This document shows positions 10,090 to 21,435 of a stretch of 64,000 nt of DNA, in pieces (position 1 is the first letter of the stretch; every line of letters starts with the position of its first letter). The notes below the pieces were generated by a model. That model worked only from the letters and a program-made list of their open reading frames with translations, was not told where the DNA came from and searched no databases. Source of the stretch: Parelaphostrongylus tenuis (taxonomy: Eukaryota; Nematoda; Chromadorea; Rhabditida; Metastrongylidae); contig JAHQIW010007309.1 in the NCBI GenBank assembly GCA_019055375.1, positions 62,001-126,000 on the forward strand. The letters are read 5' to 3'. The position numbers were made by a program, and so were the translations under genes.

Positions 10090-11940
10090 GCTTTGTGTGC
10101 AGTAGGTCGTTTGAGAATTAAGTCTTGAATATAGCATACCTGATGTGGCACTTTAAAGCTCAGAATAGCCCATTTTCATTTGAATAAGAACCGTTAGAAT
10201 CTAAAAAAGGTTATAATGCTGAGACATGTGTCTTGCACTACATGAGTGCCATAACATTCCTCTTAAGAGGCTCGAAATATGTCTTCAGAATCTGAACATT
10301 TTCGTAAACAGCATTAAACTTATCTTTCGTTTCGAAAGTTTTTCCTGAGACCACAGCTCAAATTTCAATATGCCTGGTAATATTTTTGAGCCACGCAGTG
10401 TGGGGACTGGAGCACCCACACAGAATTGGCAAAAGACGAGAAAGGGTACTTTCCCGAATGGCGAAATCGCAAGATCAAAACATGTGTATCTATAAGTCAG
10501 CCCTCTTTAATAGGCCACTGACATGGGTGGCTCAAAGATAATTATCAGACCACAAACTTATGTAACCCGGTTGAATGAATTCTGTAATTCTGCAGGCGAT
10601 GAAGTTTCAAAGTAGATCTCATTCACTTCAAGTCTATAAAAGACAAATGGAGAAGCTCCAGTGTCTCCTGCAAATATCAAATACAAAATTCTCTTTCGTA
10701 TTTGATTTTAGGCTACAATTTTTTCCACTCATTACTCGCGTTGATATAGCACAATGTGTGATGTTGAATTGCACATTGACATTCCCAAATTTACAGCATT
10801 ACAACTCACTAAGATATTCTATAACATAACAACTACAAAGCAGTAACCCTAATGGCGTAGGCTGTGTGCTCAAATCTCCTCCATCTAGGAGGCTAATGTA
10901 GATCGTTGAGACTCAGTTATAGTGACAAATCACTATCCTTGATAAACATTGTTGGCGTTGATGAGATTCTGTTCATTTTTATACACCTGTGGATTATACG
11001 AGAGTGGCATAAATTGAATTATACGGAAGTCATCTACCATGTCTGAAAATTAAGAATGTCCAACCTCTTACGAAATCATGATAAATACCTAGAAAATTCA
11101 ATATTAATCAATTGCTACGGTTACTACTGAGTGACTTATCACATACGAATTAATTAAACTAATATTAGTGCACTGGACTTTTAGTTGACAACACTTCACG
11201 AACATTAAAGTTAATTTCCTAATACTTACAGTAGAACACAAGAGCATAAGTTTTCACCACGAAGCATTTGACATTCAGCTGATTAAAAAATACATGTAAG
11301 TTACAGCAAAGTGATAACAATAACAGAATTGCACTTAACTCGGGTGAGGTCACAACATTTGAGCGACTAATCATGCAGAAACTCTACAACTTCTCACAAT
11401 AACATTAAATGTGCCTTGTTCACAAGCTGTCGACAAGTTCATTTTAGATAAAAAATTGTACACTGACGTCTACACGCATTACATCATAATAAAGTATTAT
11501 GACTTAGTATCAAGTCAAGTAACGAAACTAGTTAGAATTGCGTGATATCACAAGAAACGAAGATAGAATGTCAATCCACAGAAAGAAATGTTACAAGTGA
11601 GCACTTTCCACCAAAAGCGATGATCGCTTCTATGATTGTTGACGTGGTCTCATTCATAGAATCTTCGAACGAGAAAAAAACATTGACTACTGGAGCGTGG
11701 TCGAGAGGAAAGAGGCTGGACTAATGGCAAATTACGATATTTATTTTGCAAAATACTTCGGTATTCTGTCAAAGGGTCGTCACGACCAGAGTGGCGTGCC
11801 TGAAAAAGGAACAGTGCATTGAACTAGACAATGCATTAATTATTTAAGTGGAGAATTCTATCCGCAAAATCGTTTGATATACTGTGACAGTGGTCGAGTT
11901 CCATATCTAAGCAAATTATATATATTATAATATATATATA
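10090..11940. other. Non-coding part of D1 copy A
   Basis: Aligned with 48,190-50,060. A further small foldback fragment lies at 10,190-10,310. Copy A contains a piece at 10,320-10,560 that is missing or different in copy B, and copy B has its own insert at 48,450-48,750. No gene is seen in either. A TA run ends it at 11,910-11,945. Confidence 0.6.
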
Positions 11941-11944
11941 TATA

Positions 11945-14697
11945 TCACCTGTCGTCCCGTTGATCGTAGAGTGACTCGAGCGGATACCAACAACTCTCCC
12001 ATTTTTCCCTACCGCGTGCAAGAGTAGCCCTGTAGGTCCTTCTCGCTCTAGGATTCGCTGAGCTTGACGTCCCAAGGAATCCAATGGGTAACGGCTCTCG
12101 TCCATCCGTTGTCGTTGAGGCGCATCACGTGTCCGGCCCACCTTATTTTCGATATCCTGTCGTGTAGAACGGCGTTTCTGATTTTCGATCGTTGACTTAG
12201 GTCGGAACTTCGGTTCCTTTCCCTCATTTGAGAGATACGGGATACTCCTAGCAACGACCTTTTGACTGCGCGTTCAATAACGCCAAGTGATCTTCCATCC
12301 TGCTTACGTCCCGACGAGGTTTCTGCTTCATACAGTAGGGCAGGGATAATCGTCGAGTCGAAAAGTTGGGCAGAGAGTCGGATGTTCTTAGTCTTCTTCA
12401 GTACATCTTCGATGCTCTTAAGCGTTCCTCAAGCTGCTCGTTCCCTTCTGCTCAACTCTGGAGCTAGGTCATTCATCATGTTGATTTCACGACCTAGATA
12501 GACGTAACTGGAGCATTCGGAGTTGTGGTCCGTTGAGCGTGAATGGGGCACTCGAAACCCATTCGTTCCTTACGAACATCGTTTTCGTTAGATTTAGTTG
12601 AAGACCAATCTTTCCACAGGCGTTATCGAAATCGGTCAACATTCGTTCCGCTTGGCTGATATTTGATGTTATGAGAAGGATATCGTCAGCAAAGCGAAGA
12701 TGGTTCAATTGTCGACCGTCTATTTTCACTCTCATATCGTCCCATTCTAATGCTCGCATGACGTTTTGTAGGGTGGCAGTAAATAGTTTTGGCGAAATTT
12801 TATTGCCTTGTCGAACCCCTCTTCTTAAGTGAATGGTGATATTGTTGTAGAATGGGGATATTTTGGTCGTGAAACTTTATAAAGCTCACGAAGGATCATT
12901 ATGTACCGAGTAGGGATGCGCTGGTCATTCAGAGCCTCTGTAACCGCTTCAGTTTCCACTGAATCAAAGGCTTTCTTCAGATCGATGAAAATAAGACAGA
13001 GTGGTTGTTTGTACTCTCGTGAAACTTCAATGTTGTAATCGTGTGAATGTCGTTTATCGTGCTAAACCCTTTTCAGAACCCTTCTTGTTCGCATGGCTGT
13101 CTTTCGTCCAGTGTTCTGTCAATCCTGTTTAGCATAAATCGAATAAAGAGTTTATAGACAACGGACAGCAAGCAGATTGGGAGATGATTGTCTATGTCGT
13201 GAAGGTTTCCCTTTTTGAACGACAATACGGTCTCGCTGGCTTTTTATTGAATAGGGACCTTGCATCTGACAGGTAGCGAGTGAAGAGCCGAGCCAGGGGT
13301 TGATGAGAACAGGCGGCAGATTCTCCAGATGTTCTGGTCTAATCCTGTCTGGGCCGGGTGTTGTTCTGTTCTTCATCGACGATATAGCATGTCGGATTTC
13401 GGAAGGGAGGACGGTGGAACGACATATTCATCCTCTTTCAATTTATATGTAAGAGGACATGACTAGCGAAGAGATCCGAGTAGTATTGGTGGATGATTTT
13501 CTCCATAGCCCTTCTCGAAGCTGTAAGTGTCCCGTTAGAGTATCGGAATGCAATCATCTTGATCTTCTTACTGGCGAAGCCTCGCTGAGCTTTGTGAATG
13601 CTCTTCCCAGCTTATGCCTTGTGCCATAACTGCTGCTCTTCTCTCTTTGAGGTCTTCTTTTATCTCTTCTCTGCAGCGTCTCGCAAGTTCGGAGGTAAGG
13701 TTTCGGTTGCCTGTAGCTCGGGCGATTCCACGTTGACGTATCAGCTCGAGTTTCTGCGGAGACAAGCGTCTCTTCGTACCTTGTGCTCTCTGCTTTCATA
13801 GCGTTAACGAGAAGATATTCAACGAGTCGATCGTATTCTTCGTCGATGTTGTCGACAACGGTATCTTCTCAAGAACCGACTAATGATTTGAATACATCCC
13901 AGTTTATGGTAGCTCTGGGACTTCGTTGCTTGAACTTAGCGGCTTTTTCTCCTCTCCTCGAAAAGCGGAAGATTGCGCTAAGGAGGCGATGGTCTGATCC
14001 CGTGTAGAACTTAGGAACAACAGCGACATCGGTCAGGCAAACCTTCGATTTGCTAAGATGTGGTCTATTTCGCTATGATACTCTCCATTGGGAGACTCCT
14101 ACGTCCATTGCTGAGAAAGAGGCTTTTGGAATTGCGAGTTACCATGGATGGTTTGAGTCGTCATGATAAACTCAGATAGCCTCTCACCCTGTTCATTCCA
14201 TTCTAGCCCGTAGGTTCCTATGCGACGTTCTTCAGACGTTCTTCTAGGTCCAATTTTTGCGCTAAAATCCCAGACAATGACCTTGAAGAATGTATGATCT
14301 TCTCTGAAGAATTTTTCGAGTCCTTGTAGAACGCTTCGACTTCGTCTTTGTCACAGCTTGATGTTGGTGAGTAAGGAACGAAGGTGGTCGAAGCCGGCAT
14401 AGAACCATATCGTTTCAACCGTAATCGTCCGATGCAGGTTGTTAGTTGTTCGAACGAATCAATGTTCACGGTCAAATTCGATCTGACGAGGACGTCAACG
14501 CCGCAGACACCTCTGCGATCGCATGTTCAAAGAAACAGTGCTCCAGTGTCATAAGCAGAAACAGCGCGAAAAGGATAGCGCCTTCTCGTCTCAGCCAGGC
14601 CAATGACGTCGTACCTTATTCTTCTTGCTTGAATCAATAGATCTTCTACTGCGGATTTGTGAGCAAGGCTTCTTGCGTTGTAGGTACAGATCGTCAT
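11945..14697 (-). pseudogene. RTE endonuclease-reverse transcriptase, frameshifted
   Basis: Recognisable in order: the endonuclease N-terminus with an in-frame TGA after about 55 codons (at the TTTCTTTGAACATGC position), endonuclease C-terminal pieces, the RT fingers (RTTPGPDRIRPEHL at 13,330-13,370), and the palm with RFADDILLITSNISQAERM at 12,640-12,700. Then come SKIRWAGHVMRLND (12,100-12,150) and WTRAVT near the end. Several frameshifts and a small deletion after about 12,060 split the frame. The intact family protein is about 950-1000 residues, with both enzyme activities needed for target-primed reverse transcription. Confidence 0.88.
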
Positions 14698-15195
14698 TTT
14701 AATCCGTTTCGATCTTGGCAGCCTAGTTCGGCCCTGAGATTTTAGCAGCCTCTTCGTACTCGTCCTACCTGGCGCTGCCGTACCAGGGGCTCTTTCGGGG
14801 TCAGGGGAATGAGGCCCATATTTGTTACTGTTTTTGACATTTTGATACGCAGCGTGTAGCTAGCCAGGCTCTAAACGTGGGGGCTGGGTACTCAAGAGTA
14901 GCTTGCCAGTCTCTCTCGGAGGAGCAGGAGGAGCTTTTTTGTTGTAGGCGACTCCTAACCGCCTCCCATGTACTTCTCAGCCGCTTGATTGCAGGCTTTT
15001 GGCCGACTTGACTCGTAGAAATAGAGTTTCTGTCAAATCGGCGCTGCAGAAACGAAGAGCTCACCCTTGAATCTACCTACGTTGCTGGAAAGCACACGGT
15101 CCCTTTTGGTTCGCGTTTATTCCCCTATCCACCACCTGGGGACGCGCCACGTGCCCTCGCGACTAACCGGGAGGCCCTCAAAGAGGTAGGTCCGT
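11945..15195 (-). mobile_element. Nearly full-length RTE-clade retrotransposon (RTE-A), dead
   Basis: A 3.25 kb element read on the minus strand. A 5' leader of about 500 bp (15,195-14,698) is followed by an apurinic endonuclease start at 14,697 (MTICTYNARSLAHKS), a reverse transcriptase with the FADD catalytic box near 12,680, and a C-terminal region ending in TGA at 11,945. The 3' tail is a short run directly after the stop, here merging with TA repeats. Paralogous locus D1 copy B has an uninterrupted site near 50,060-50,140, which proves the insertion. Confidence 0.9.
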
Positions 15196-15219
15196 AGCAA
15201 TATAATACCTTTTTTCAAG

Positions 15220-15810
15220 TATTTTATTGAGATCACGCTCAAACTTCAATATTTCCTATATTTATTATTTGAGCCAACATTTCATATAGTCTGTTTATGG
15301 GCTCTTGCAGAGCTCCATACATGTGTTTCAGCCTTGACAGCCTCGTCAGCTGAGCAGACCCTTCGCCTTTAGCCAGTCCTCTTGGGGTGCTCCAGTCCCC
15401 CACTTAGAACGGGCGAAGACGAAGAAATTACACTGCAGTCAAGTGAAATGAATCACTAGATGGGCAATTTTGTACACTCGATACATGTTATGTTGGCTCA
15501 AATAATGGTTATGAGATTATTGAAATCTGGTCTTAAAAAACACTTGAAAGAAGTGGTATAATATTTCAAAAATAGCAGCCAAGAGCAATCAAGAGTAGAA
15601 GACTGCTGATTTAGTGATATCACTTAACAGCGGTGTAAATCCTTCGTTGTCGCCTACTTCAAGTAGGGGACTGGAGCTTTCCAGAGGATTATCTAGAGAC
15701 GAAGGGCCTGCCGACTGGCGAGACTGTCAAGGCCGAAAAACGTGTATCGAGCCGTGCAAAAGCCCATAAATAGACCACATCATATGTATGCTCAAATAAT
15801 AATTATGATA
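15220..15810. repeat. Composite foldback element, D1 copy A
   Basis: Shares arms with the 4,638 family: TTATTATTTGAGCCAACATT at the left and its complement GCTCAAATAATAATTATGATA at the right edge. The internal segments TGAGCAGACCCTTCGCC and GGGACTGGAGC are also family motifs. It corresponds to 50,130-50,700. The middle reads like two elements joined or nested. Confidence 0.65.
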
Positions 15811-15905
15811 TACATACATACATATACATTACGTATATGAACATATATACATATATATATAAATATATATACACATGTGCACGTATATGTAAATACATAT
15901 ATATC
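15795..15905. repeat. TA/CATA-rich microsatellite
   Basis: A run of alternating TATA, CATA and GTATA units of about 110 bp. A matching but diverged run lies at 50,710-50,800. Confidence 0.85.
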
Positions 15906-16496
15906 GTATAGTTTGTCTATTAAGTATCTTCTCTCTTCATCTATACTATATCTAAGTTTCAAATGATAGTGGTGGTAGAGAATCACCACTTGAAACATCT
16001 AGTGCATGGTTTTGTGGGTTTATAATTTCATCACATTTCATTTCACAGAGTAGATTCGTCGTGATACCTAGTATACGAGGAAACCAAAGCGATAGAGCTG
16101 CCAGATATGGCTGAGCAAAAGTATGAAAAAATCACAGCTCATGAAAAATGTATATCAAGAACACAATTGTTGTAAATAAATCTCAACTGATATATTTTCG
16201 AGCACTGAAAAAAGCATCTCCGCGTTGAAGCATGCCAGATGACACAATTTAATCATGAAAATATTTCTACCAGCTTTTTGAAATTTAGCATACCTTATAT
16301 GCTTCATGATATTTTTGTGCTTGCTTGTTCTTGTCCAACTTGTGATGCCTATGGTGATACTTTTTTATGTTGATCTTTGCTGTCTTTTATCTTTGTCATC
16401 GTCTCTTTTCTTCTCTAAATCATGTCTGGAAGATGTGTGATCTTTTTGGATATGATTGTGCTCACGATGTCTATGACGATTATTCTAAAAACAAAA

Positions 16497-16665
16497 TTTT
16501 AAGTATATGCCTAAGAGAACTGAGAGGTAAGCAAAAACACTGCCTCAGGCGGGAATCGAATTCACGTCTCATCCATACCTGGTTTGTCCCCGATATAGAT
16601 GGAACGCGGGTTCGATCCCCGCCTGAGGCCGTGTTTTTGCTCACCACTCAGTTCTCTTAGGTATA
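16497..16665. repeat. Palindromic head-to-head SINE pair (family 3), copy A
   Basis: Two tRNA-derived units face each other. The right one (16,597-16,665) reads GGAACGCGGGTTCGATCCCC, then GCCTGAGGCC and the tail GTGTTTTTGCTCACCACTCA. The left one (16,497-16,570) is its reverse complement. Only about 25 bp separate the arms, so one strand can fold into a ~70-bp hairpin. The counterpart is at 51,437-51,600. Confidence 0.8.
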
Positions 16666-16849
16666 TAAGAAACATCATAACACTGCAAAAAATGCAGTTA
16701 AAATGCGAAATTTCGAGTATTATTTATTACAATGGCTGACAGCTCAACTGGGTTTATAAAGCAAAAATCGCATACTCGACCAAACATGTTAAAGGTAAGT
16801 GGCTGATAGCTAACATAGAGATATTGAAGAATGAGTGGTGGTGCAATTG

Positions 16850-16940
16850 TGAATTGGTGGTGTAGTGGTAGAGCACTAGTCCGCGGTTTGGATGGAACGC
16901 GGGTTCTATTCCCGGCTGAGGTCGTGTTTTTGCTGACCAC
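16850..16940 (+). repeat. tRNA-derived SINE unit, family 3
   Basis: A tRNA-like stretch with A box TGGTGTAGTGGTAGAGC and B box GGGTTCTATTCCC, then the tail GTGTTTTTGCTGACCACTCA. The D1 copy B counterpart (51,775-51,870) has the more canonical B box GGGTTCGATTCCC. It is not called a tRNA because the anticodon arm does not form and the family is dispersed with a constant tail. Confidence 0.7.
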
Positions 16941-17057
16941 TCAGTTCTCTTGGGTGTATACGAAACATTACAACACAGCGAAAAATGCAGTAAAAAAACT
17001 AGAAACTTCGAGTATAAACTTGAGTGATATTCAAAATTTCTTAGAGGTAGACAACAC

Positions 17058-17147
17058 TTAATGACAGTAAGTATAACAGAGAACCCTTACGCGAGATTCG
17101 CGATATTTTCCCACCATTTCCATTGGTTCTTGAGGTATAAACTTAGA
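17058..17147 (-). pseudogene. chd-1: Broken fragment of the last chd-1 exon
   Basis: On the minus strand this encodes KFIPQEPMEMVGKYRE and ends in TAA at 17,058. It matches the end of the real chd-1 exon at 52,085-51,991 (KFVPQEPMEMVEKYRE). The similarity stops at about 17,147, in the middle of the exon, exactly where the D1 duplication ends. No other chd-1 sequence is nearby, so the piece is a passenger of the duplication. Confidence 0.85.
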
Positions 17148-17219
17148 AGATAAATGAGATTGTGAATGAATAATCATGAATAAATTAACATAAAACACAA
17201 AATAAGTTATGGTAACTGT

Positions 17220-17910
17220 CCTCTCCATAAGGATGTGGTTTTTGCGTCGAAAAGTGTGAGGGTTTTAGGAATCCTCAGCAGAAATTTTACTGAATAATTT
17301 CTCCGGAGTCTCTTCAGATTTCGCCTTTCCTAACGATCAAACACCCTTCAGTGACGACATAAATCCAAACTTCATCACAGGCTATCAGATCATAATTGGG
17401 ACGCGCGCCGCTTGCCGCTTTCGTCGATGTCCGTATCGCTCACCTGTATCACCTGTGGCGCCTGTCGTCCCGTTCATTGACGAGTGGCTCGGGCGAGTAT
17501 CAGCATCACTTCCATTTTTTCACATTGCGTGCAAGAGTACCCCACTGGGTCCTCCTCTCTCTAGGGAATCGCCAAGCATTATATCCTTCTTCTATGCCTT
17601 TCGCGAAGAAATCGGGCCATCGGGCCGGTGGTATTAATGTGGAGAGCCTGATATCCCGAGGAATCCAGTCGGTAACGGCTCTGGTCCATAGGTTGTCGTT
17701 GAAGGGCATCACATCCCAGCCCACCTTATTTTCTGTATCCTGGCGTGTACATCGGCATCTCTGATCTTCGATCGTTGACATAAGTCGAAACTTCGGATCC
17801 TTTTCTTATTTGCGAGAAACGTGATACTCTTAGCATCGACCTTTGGACTGCCCGTTCAATAACTTCAAATGATCTTTTGTCACGCTTACGTAGCGACCAG
17901 GTTTCTGCTT
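17220..17910 (-). mobile_element. RTE 3' end (RTE-C) with extra shared 3' sequence
   Basis: A 5'-truncated RTE running from about 17,910 to 17,436 on the minus strand. It ends in tandem AGGTGATAC-type repeats and is followed by about 215 bp (17,435-17,220) that also follow the RTE at 25,387-25,620. Coding remnants include LRKRDKRSFEVIERAVQRSM near 17,850 and WTRAVTDWIPRDIRL near 17,660. The frame is broken. Confidence 0.85.
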
Positions 17911-17989
17911 TTTTTTTTGTTATTCGAGAATAAATGAAAAACCGATCTCGTTCGCTCAACAAGAAGTCTTCATAGGCTTAGGTTCAGAC

Positions 17990-18365
17990 CACCCACCATG
18001 AACGACAATTGCGAAAGCGAGAAACAAATGTAAGTGAACTCAGACCTAAACGCAAGTTCTATTCTGAGCTATGGCTTAAGCCCGAGCCTAAGTATGTGCT
18101 TAACTCAAAGTTATGAGCTGGGGATGTCTTAAGGAATGATCACTAGCATAACGTATAATTCTCGGCTTTGCGCGATCTTGTTATGTGGAATTTTTCGTTA
18201 TCGGCACAAAATGAGCCTCGAACTTGTGTAAAAGAACCTTTATATAACAACTTTAATCATCAAGAGCAACATCACGATAACAGGAAAAGTGTAGACTATC
18301 AACGATGAGACGATAACAGAACCAAAAGATAAAATCATGAGTAGGAAACTGCATTGAAACAAGAG
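17990..18365. repeat. Duplicated block D2, partial copy C
   Basis: Matches the 3' part of D2 (2,060-2,350 and 43,030-43,360), for instance GACTATCAACGATGAGACGA and AAGAGCAACATCACGA. It follows the RTE-C insertion. Confidence 0.7.
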
Positions 18366-18937
18366 TCATAGGCCTGCAATAAACCGATGAATAATATAAA
18401 GAACATGTACCACATATTGTCGAACAAAAACGGTACATGAGATTGATATGATAAACACAAGGCAACCTGTTACACACAAAGCAAAAGAATTCCAAGCAAA
18501 AAAAAAAACAAAAGAAAGAAACAACGAAAGAATTGGTGATCCCAGATGTGGTAGTAAGAAAATTCCAATCATGCAGTCGTTAACTGCAACAAAGACAAAT
18601 CTACTGTAACATGATCTGAATAAGTTTAGATATCTCAACGTCCCACTTTGTTTCCCGTGCACCGATTTCATATGCTTTCTCAATTCATTTAGTAGTAGAT
18701 GCAAATGAATTGAAACTGGAAGTGAAGAAACGAGGTTATTTTGCTCAGGATGAATTAGGCGTTCAACACATCAAAAATTCGTGATTAATCATTAGCTAAA
18801 CTGTGATTTGACGTTTTGGACAAATGCATTGACCGCTTCACATCTCGAAGCTATGAAACATATTATTCATTCATTTGGCGTGCTTCCTCACTATCGTGCT
18901 GTGTTCCTCCGTCATTTGCTGGTTCTTTTTTGGTTGC
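18366..18937. other. No gene identified
   Basis: Contains minus-strand ORFs of 80 and 112 codons that are hydrophobic, AT-driven and lack splice-site support. No repeat partner in the window. Confidence 0.4.
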
Positions 18938-19256
18938 TTATTTAAAAGATCCTTCCCGTGATTCTTGTGTGTGGGCGTCTCGCTCGAGAATTGTCACTTG
19001 GACATTTGGATGCTTTCCTGCTGTTAACGAAAGAATACGGGTATGTTTCCAACGTTCTCAAGAATATTGATAGGCGAAACTTGTAACAATACACAACATC
19101 GCGATTAAAAAGCACTGGCACTGAAATTCATTTCTTCAAATATTCTGTTTGATAGAAAAAAAGTACCTGAATTCTCTTCGGCAACGTTAGAATGTAAATG
19201 GTCGGCCCTTGTGAGTATCCTCATGGCGACGTAGAGGTTGCTTTCCCCTATACAGT
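18938..19256 (-). CDS. Last two exons of an unidentified gene
   Basis: Exon 19,167-19,256 follows a CTACAG acceptor, ends at a GTACTT donor and reads CIGESNLYVAMRILTRADHL then HSNVAEENS. Exon 18,938-19,020 follows a TTAACAG acceptor, reads AGKHPNVQVTILERDAHTQE then SREGSFK, and ends in TAA. The donor leaves one base and the acceptor supplies two, so the frame is preserved across a 146-nt intron. The family is not recognised; VTILERD loosely recalls a Rossmann-fold beta strand, but 55 residues are too few. A second frame of the first exon (RLYRGKQPLRRHEDTHKG) is also open and would follow the candidate exon at 19,586, so the reading is not settled. Confidence 0.45.
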
Positions 19257-19585
19257 CTGTAGTATTCTGAGCACTTGATGGATCTAAATGGCAATTTACG
19301 ATGAAATCGTCTTAAACTAATCTAAACAAGCAAATCAGAAAAAATTATGGTTATATATGACAAATTTCGTCATAGCCAATATGATTTTCCATAGTATTGC
19401 AGCATGGTTTATTCTTTAGTGAAAATCTTTCGCAAAAAAAGAAACAGGTTAGTTTTGATTGAGGCTACGAGGATCAATAGAATACTTGCTAAGCACATTC
19501 AGAAAAAAAGGACCATAAAGATGTTAGGGTAACAGACTCTAACCTACATATTATAATAAATAATTTGTCTTTATTAGCCGTTTAC

Positions 19586-19666
19586 CTTTCCAACTCCCAT
19601 TTACGCTTTAGCTCTCTCTGCATCTCGTTCATCATTCTTGAACGCCTCTCCCTTATTCCGTTTGTA
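19586..19666 (-). CDS. Candidate internal exon, basic coiled sequence
   Basis: Reads IRERRSRMMNEMQRELKRKW followed by ELE, between a TTGAAG acceptor and a GTAAAC donor. The donor phase fits the alternative frame of the exon at 19,167-19,256. The stretch is purine-rich, so lysine/arginine/glutamate would appear in any frame, which weakens the call. Confidence 0.3.
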
Positions 19667-20002
19667 CTTCAATGCCTGCTTAGAATTCTCATTCCTTTTT
19701 TTTTACGAATGCAGGCAGTAAAGACTGAAGAGCATTATTCAATCAGTAACAAGAAAGCGGTATGACGCAATGTATAGTAGCGATCTGCGACATACACGTG
19801 GTTGATGAGTTGATTGTTTGCTCCCGAGTATAACGTTTATCAAGCTTTCCATTCCACTGTGGTCATTGAACTGATATTGGATTTGTCTGGAAGAACAGCA
19901 GCACCAACTTCACGCATCGGTAGGCCATCATGAGTAATTTGTCAAGGTCACATATTCGTTCACTGACATCAAACGATGCTCGATTAGGTCGATAGCACTG
20001 TG

Positions 20003-20045
20003 CATTTCTCGAGGATTGATGAACGCCGAGAGCTTTCTTTTTTTG
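20003..20045 (+). repeat. Tail fragment of SINE family 1
   Basis: GGATTGATGAACGCCGAGAG followed by CTTTC matches the conserved 3' end of the SINE at 33,344-33,647. Only the tail is recognisable. Confidence 0.45.
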
Positions 20046-20742
20046 ACAACGAGGCAGCTATGAAGTAAGCTATGTTGTCCTGATATGTGCAAATCCCCTT
20101 TCAAATCAAATACCATGAAAGGGCCATAAAATTTTTTTAACAAAGCAGTGTGGTTGCATGAATCACATCGGAAATGCGTATCCGTCGATGATTAGCATAT
20201 CTACAGGGCGAACACACGATATGAAGTGAACGAAGGTTGGGGAGAGTTAGAAACAAGTGTGACAAGAACGATTTGCAACTACTTCGAAAACTCTTCTTTG
20301 GAAGTGAAAAACGTCTCTATTGTAGTTCTTGACGGCTATAGAACATTGACGCAAAAATAGTAGCCGTTCACGCTACTATGAGAGTTGTAGATAATTCTTG
20401 CAATGGGTTTTCTCTGCATGCGTTGCTGATGTGTACCTATTTCAAAGTTATTTCAAGTGCTTGCTACGATTTGATGTTTGATATTCCTCTTAATACTCAG
20501 CTCACGTTTAGTCTAATTGACGATATCTTCTTCTGTCATGAGGATCGAGTCGTTTGGCTTCATGACTTTTTACATAAACGTTAGCTTAAACAATAACAAT
20601 CATTTGAGGATTGCCCATGTGCGGGTTCCCCTAAATAGTTCGAAGCGCTTCCTACTAGAAATGTGATGTTTTGTGAAATGAAGAGTCGAATGAGTGTAAC
20701 AGCAATTAACAGCGACCACTTGAAGGCTACAATCAAAGCAGT

Positions 20743-21435
20743 TCATTCAGAGACTACTTGACGGGTCTTAGAAACTTCAAAATTCACGGATGTACAATCA
20801 TCTACTGCTTTGGACAGTGTAACGGTAAACACCTCGGCAGACGAGTGTCGAATGGACCGAATAATTGCATACGAGATGATCGTTGAATAAATCTCTCTCT
20901 AAACTTCATTTACAGTGCAACAGGAAACTCCTCAATCTCCTTAACAAAAGTTAATCCTCTCAGATGAAAGACGGGGTTCTTGAACATTATAAAGAGGCAA
21001 ATTACTATAACAACGTCATTGAGACAGACCTGGCCAACTGTACGATATAATTGCTGTGGACACTCGACTCGAATAACTGTGGTTTTGAGGAAAATGATAA
21101 TGTTGCAAGCTTGTCCAAAGTAGATCTTTACTATAGCCTTCTTTGATTTATCAGTAGACGCAAGCAACCTTACCTGCGCTAAGATGAAATGGAAAACCGG
21201 CAGTAAAATCAGTTTCACTTTGCCGTAAATTCCAAATTCCCTCTTCCTAAATCAGCACATATTGCAATTTTAACCACAATAAGGATCTGAAAAATGAACG
21301 GAAGTGTACCTACCATCACAAATTGCTTTGAGATCTGGAGAAGCTTTTAATCTCTTAACTTGTTCGGACGCATGACGAAATGGTCCGGAACAGACTTCTA
21401 ACGGAACCGTGAACGTCGCCATTTGTCGTTCGTCT
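20743..21435 (-). CDS. Unidentified small protein gene, three exons, duplicated first exon
   Basis: Three minus-strand exons join in phase. Exon 21,435-21,314 follows TTCCTTTCAG and has its ATG at 21,422 (MATFTVPLEVCSGPFRHASE, then QVKRLKASPDLKAICD). Exon 21,076-21,030 reads VIRVECPQQLYRTVGQ. Exon 20,898-20,758 reads REIYSTIISYAIIRSIRHSS, then AEVFTVTLSKAVDDCTSVNF. The lengths (1+47=48; 141=47x3) close exactly. The frame can run on to a TGA at 20,743 (about 103 residues) or splice through a 39-nt intron to an open stretch ending near 20,580 (about 144 residues). The TTTCAG just before the ATG suggests a trans-spliced or cis-spliced leader. An alternative second exon at 21,246-21,215 would give a 46-residue protein. 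No family recognised. Confidence 0.6.

Larger units (their letters stand above)
7347..17147. repeat. Segmental duplication D1, copy A
   Basis: Co-linear with 45,637-52,075 in the same orientation: tRNA-Leu, mariner relic, foldback elements, TA microsatellite and SINE palindrome occur in the same order. Copy A is 3.3 kb longer almost entirely because of the RTE at 11,945-15,195, and also has a second tRNA-Leu copy. The 3' edge carries a broken piece of the last chd-1 exon. Apart from these elements the unit has no gene; 10,090-11,900 in particular is non-coding in both copies. Confidence 0.9.

Noticed and set aside
13554..14007. Several plus- and minus-strand ORFs of 65-81 codons
   Set aside because: All fall inside RTE-A; only the minus-strand frame matching the RTE linker is meaningful, and it is part of the pseudogene already listed.
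16600..16930. tRNA-like sequences with perfect B boxes
   Set aside because: They recur with the same non-tRNA tail and lack an anticodon stem, so they are SINEs, not tRNA genes.
17396..17764. 122-codon plus-strand ORF and a nested 60-codon ORF
   Set aside because: They are antisense to the RTE-C 3' end; the minus strand gives the recognisable RTE protein.
19830..19945. Minus-strand stretch reading ITHDGLPMREVGAAVLPDKS
   Set aside because: It looks protein-like, but the frame is preceded by stop codons with no acceptor AG between, and an overlapping frame is equally open.
20378..20584. 68-codon plus-strand ORF ending in VVWLHDFLHKR
   Set aside because: No splice support, and the region lies just downstream of a minus-strand gene; kept out for lack of evidence.
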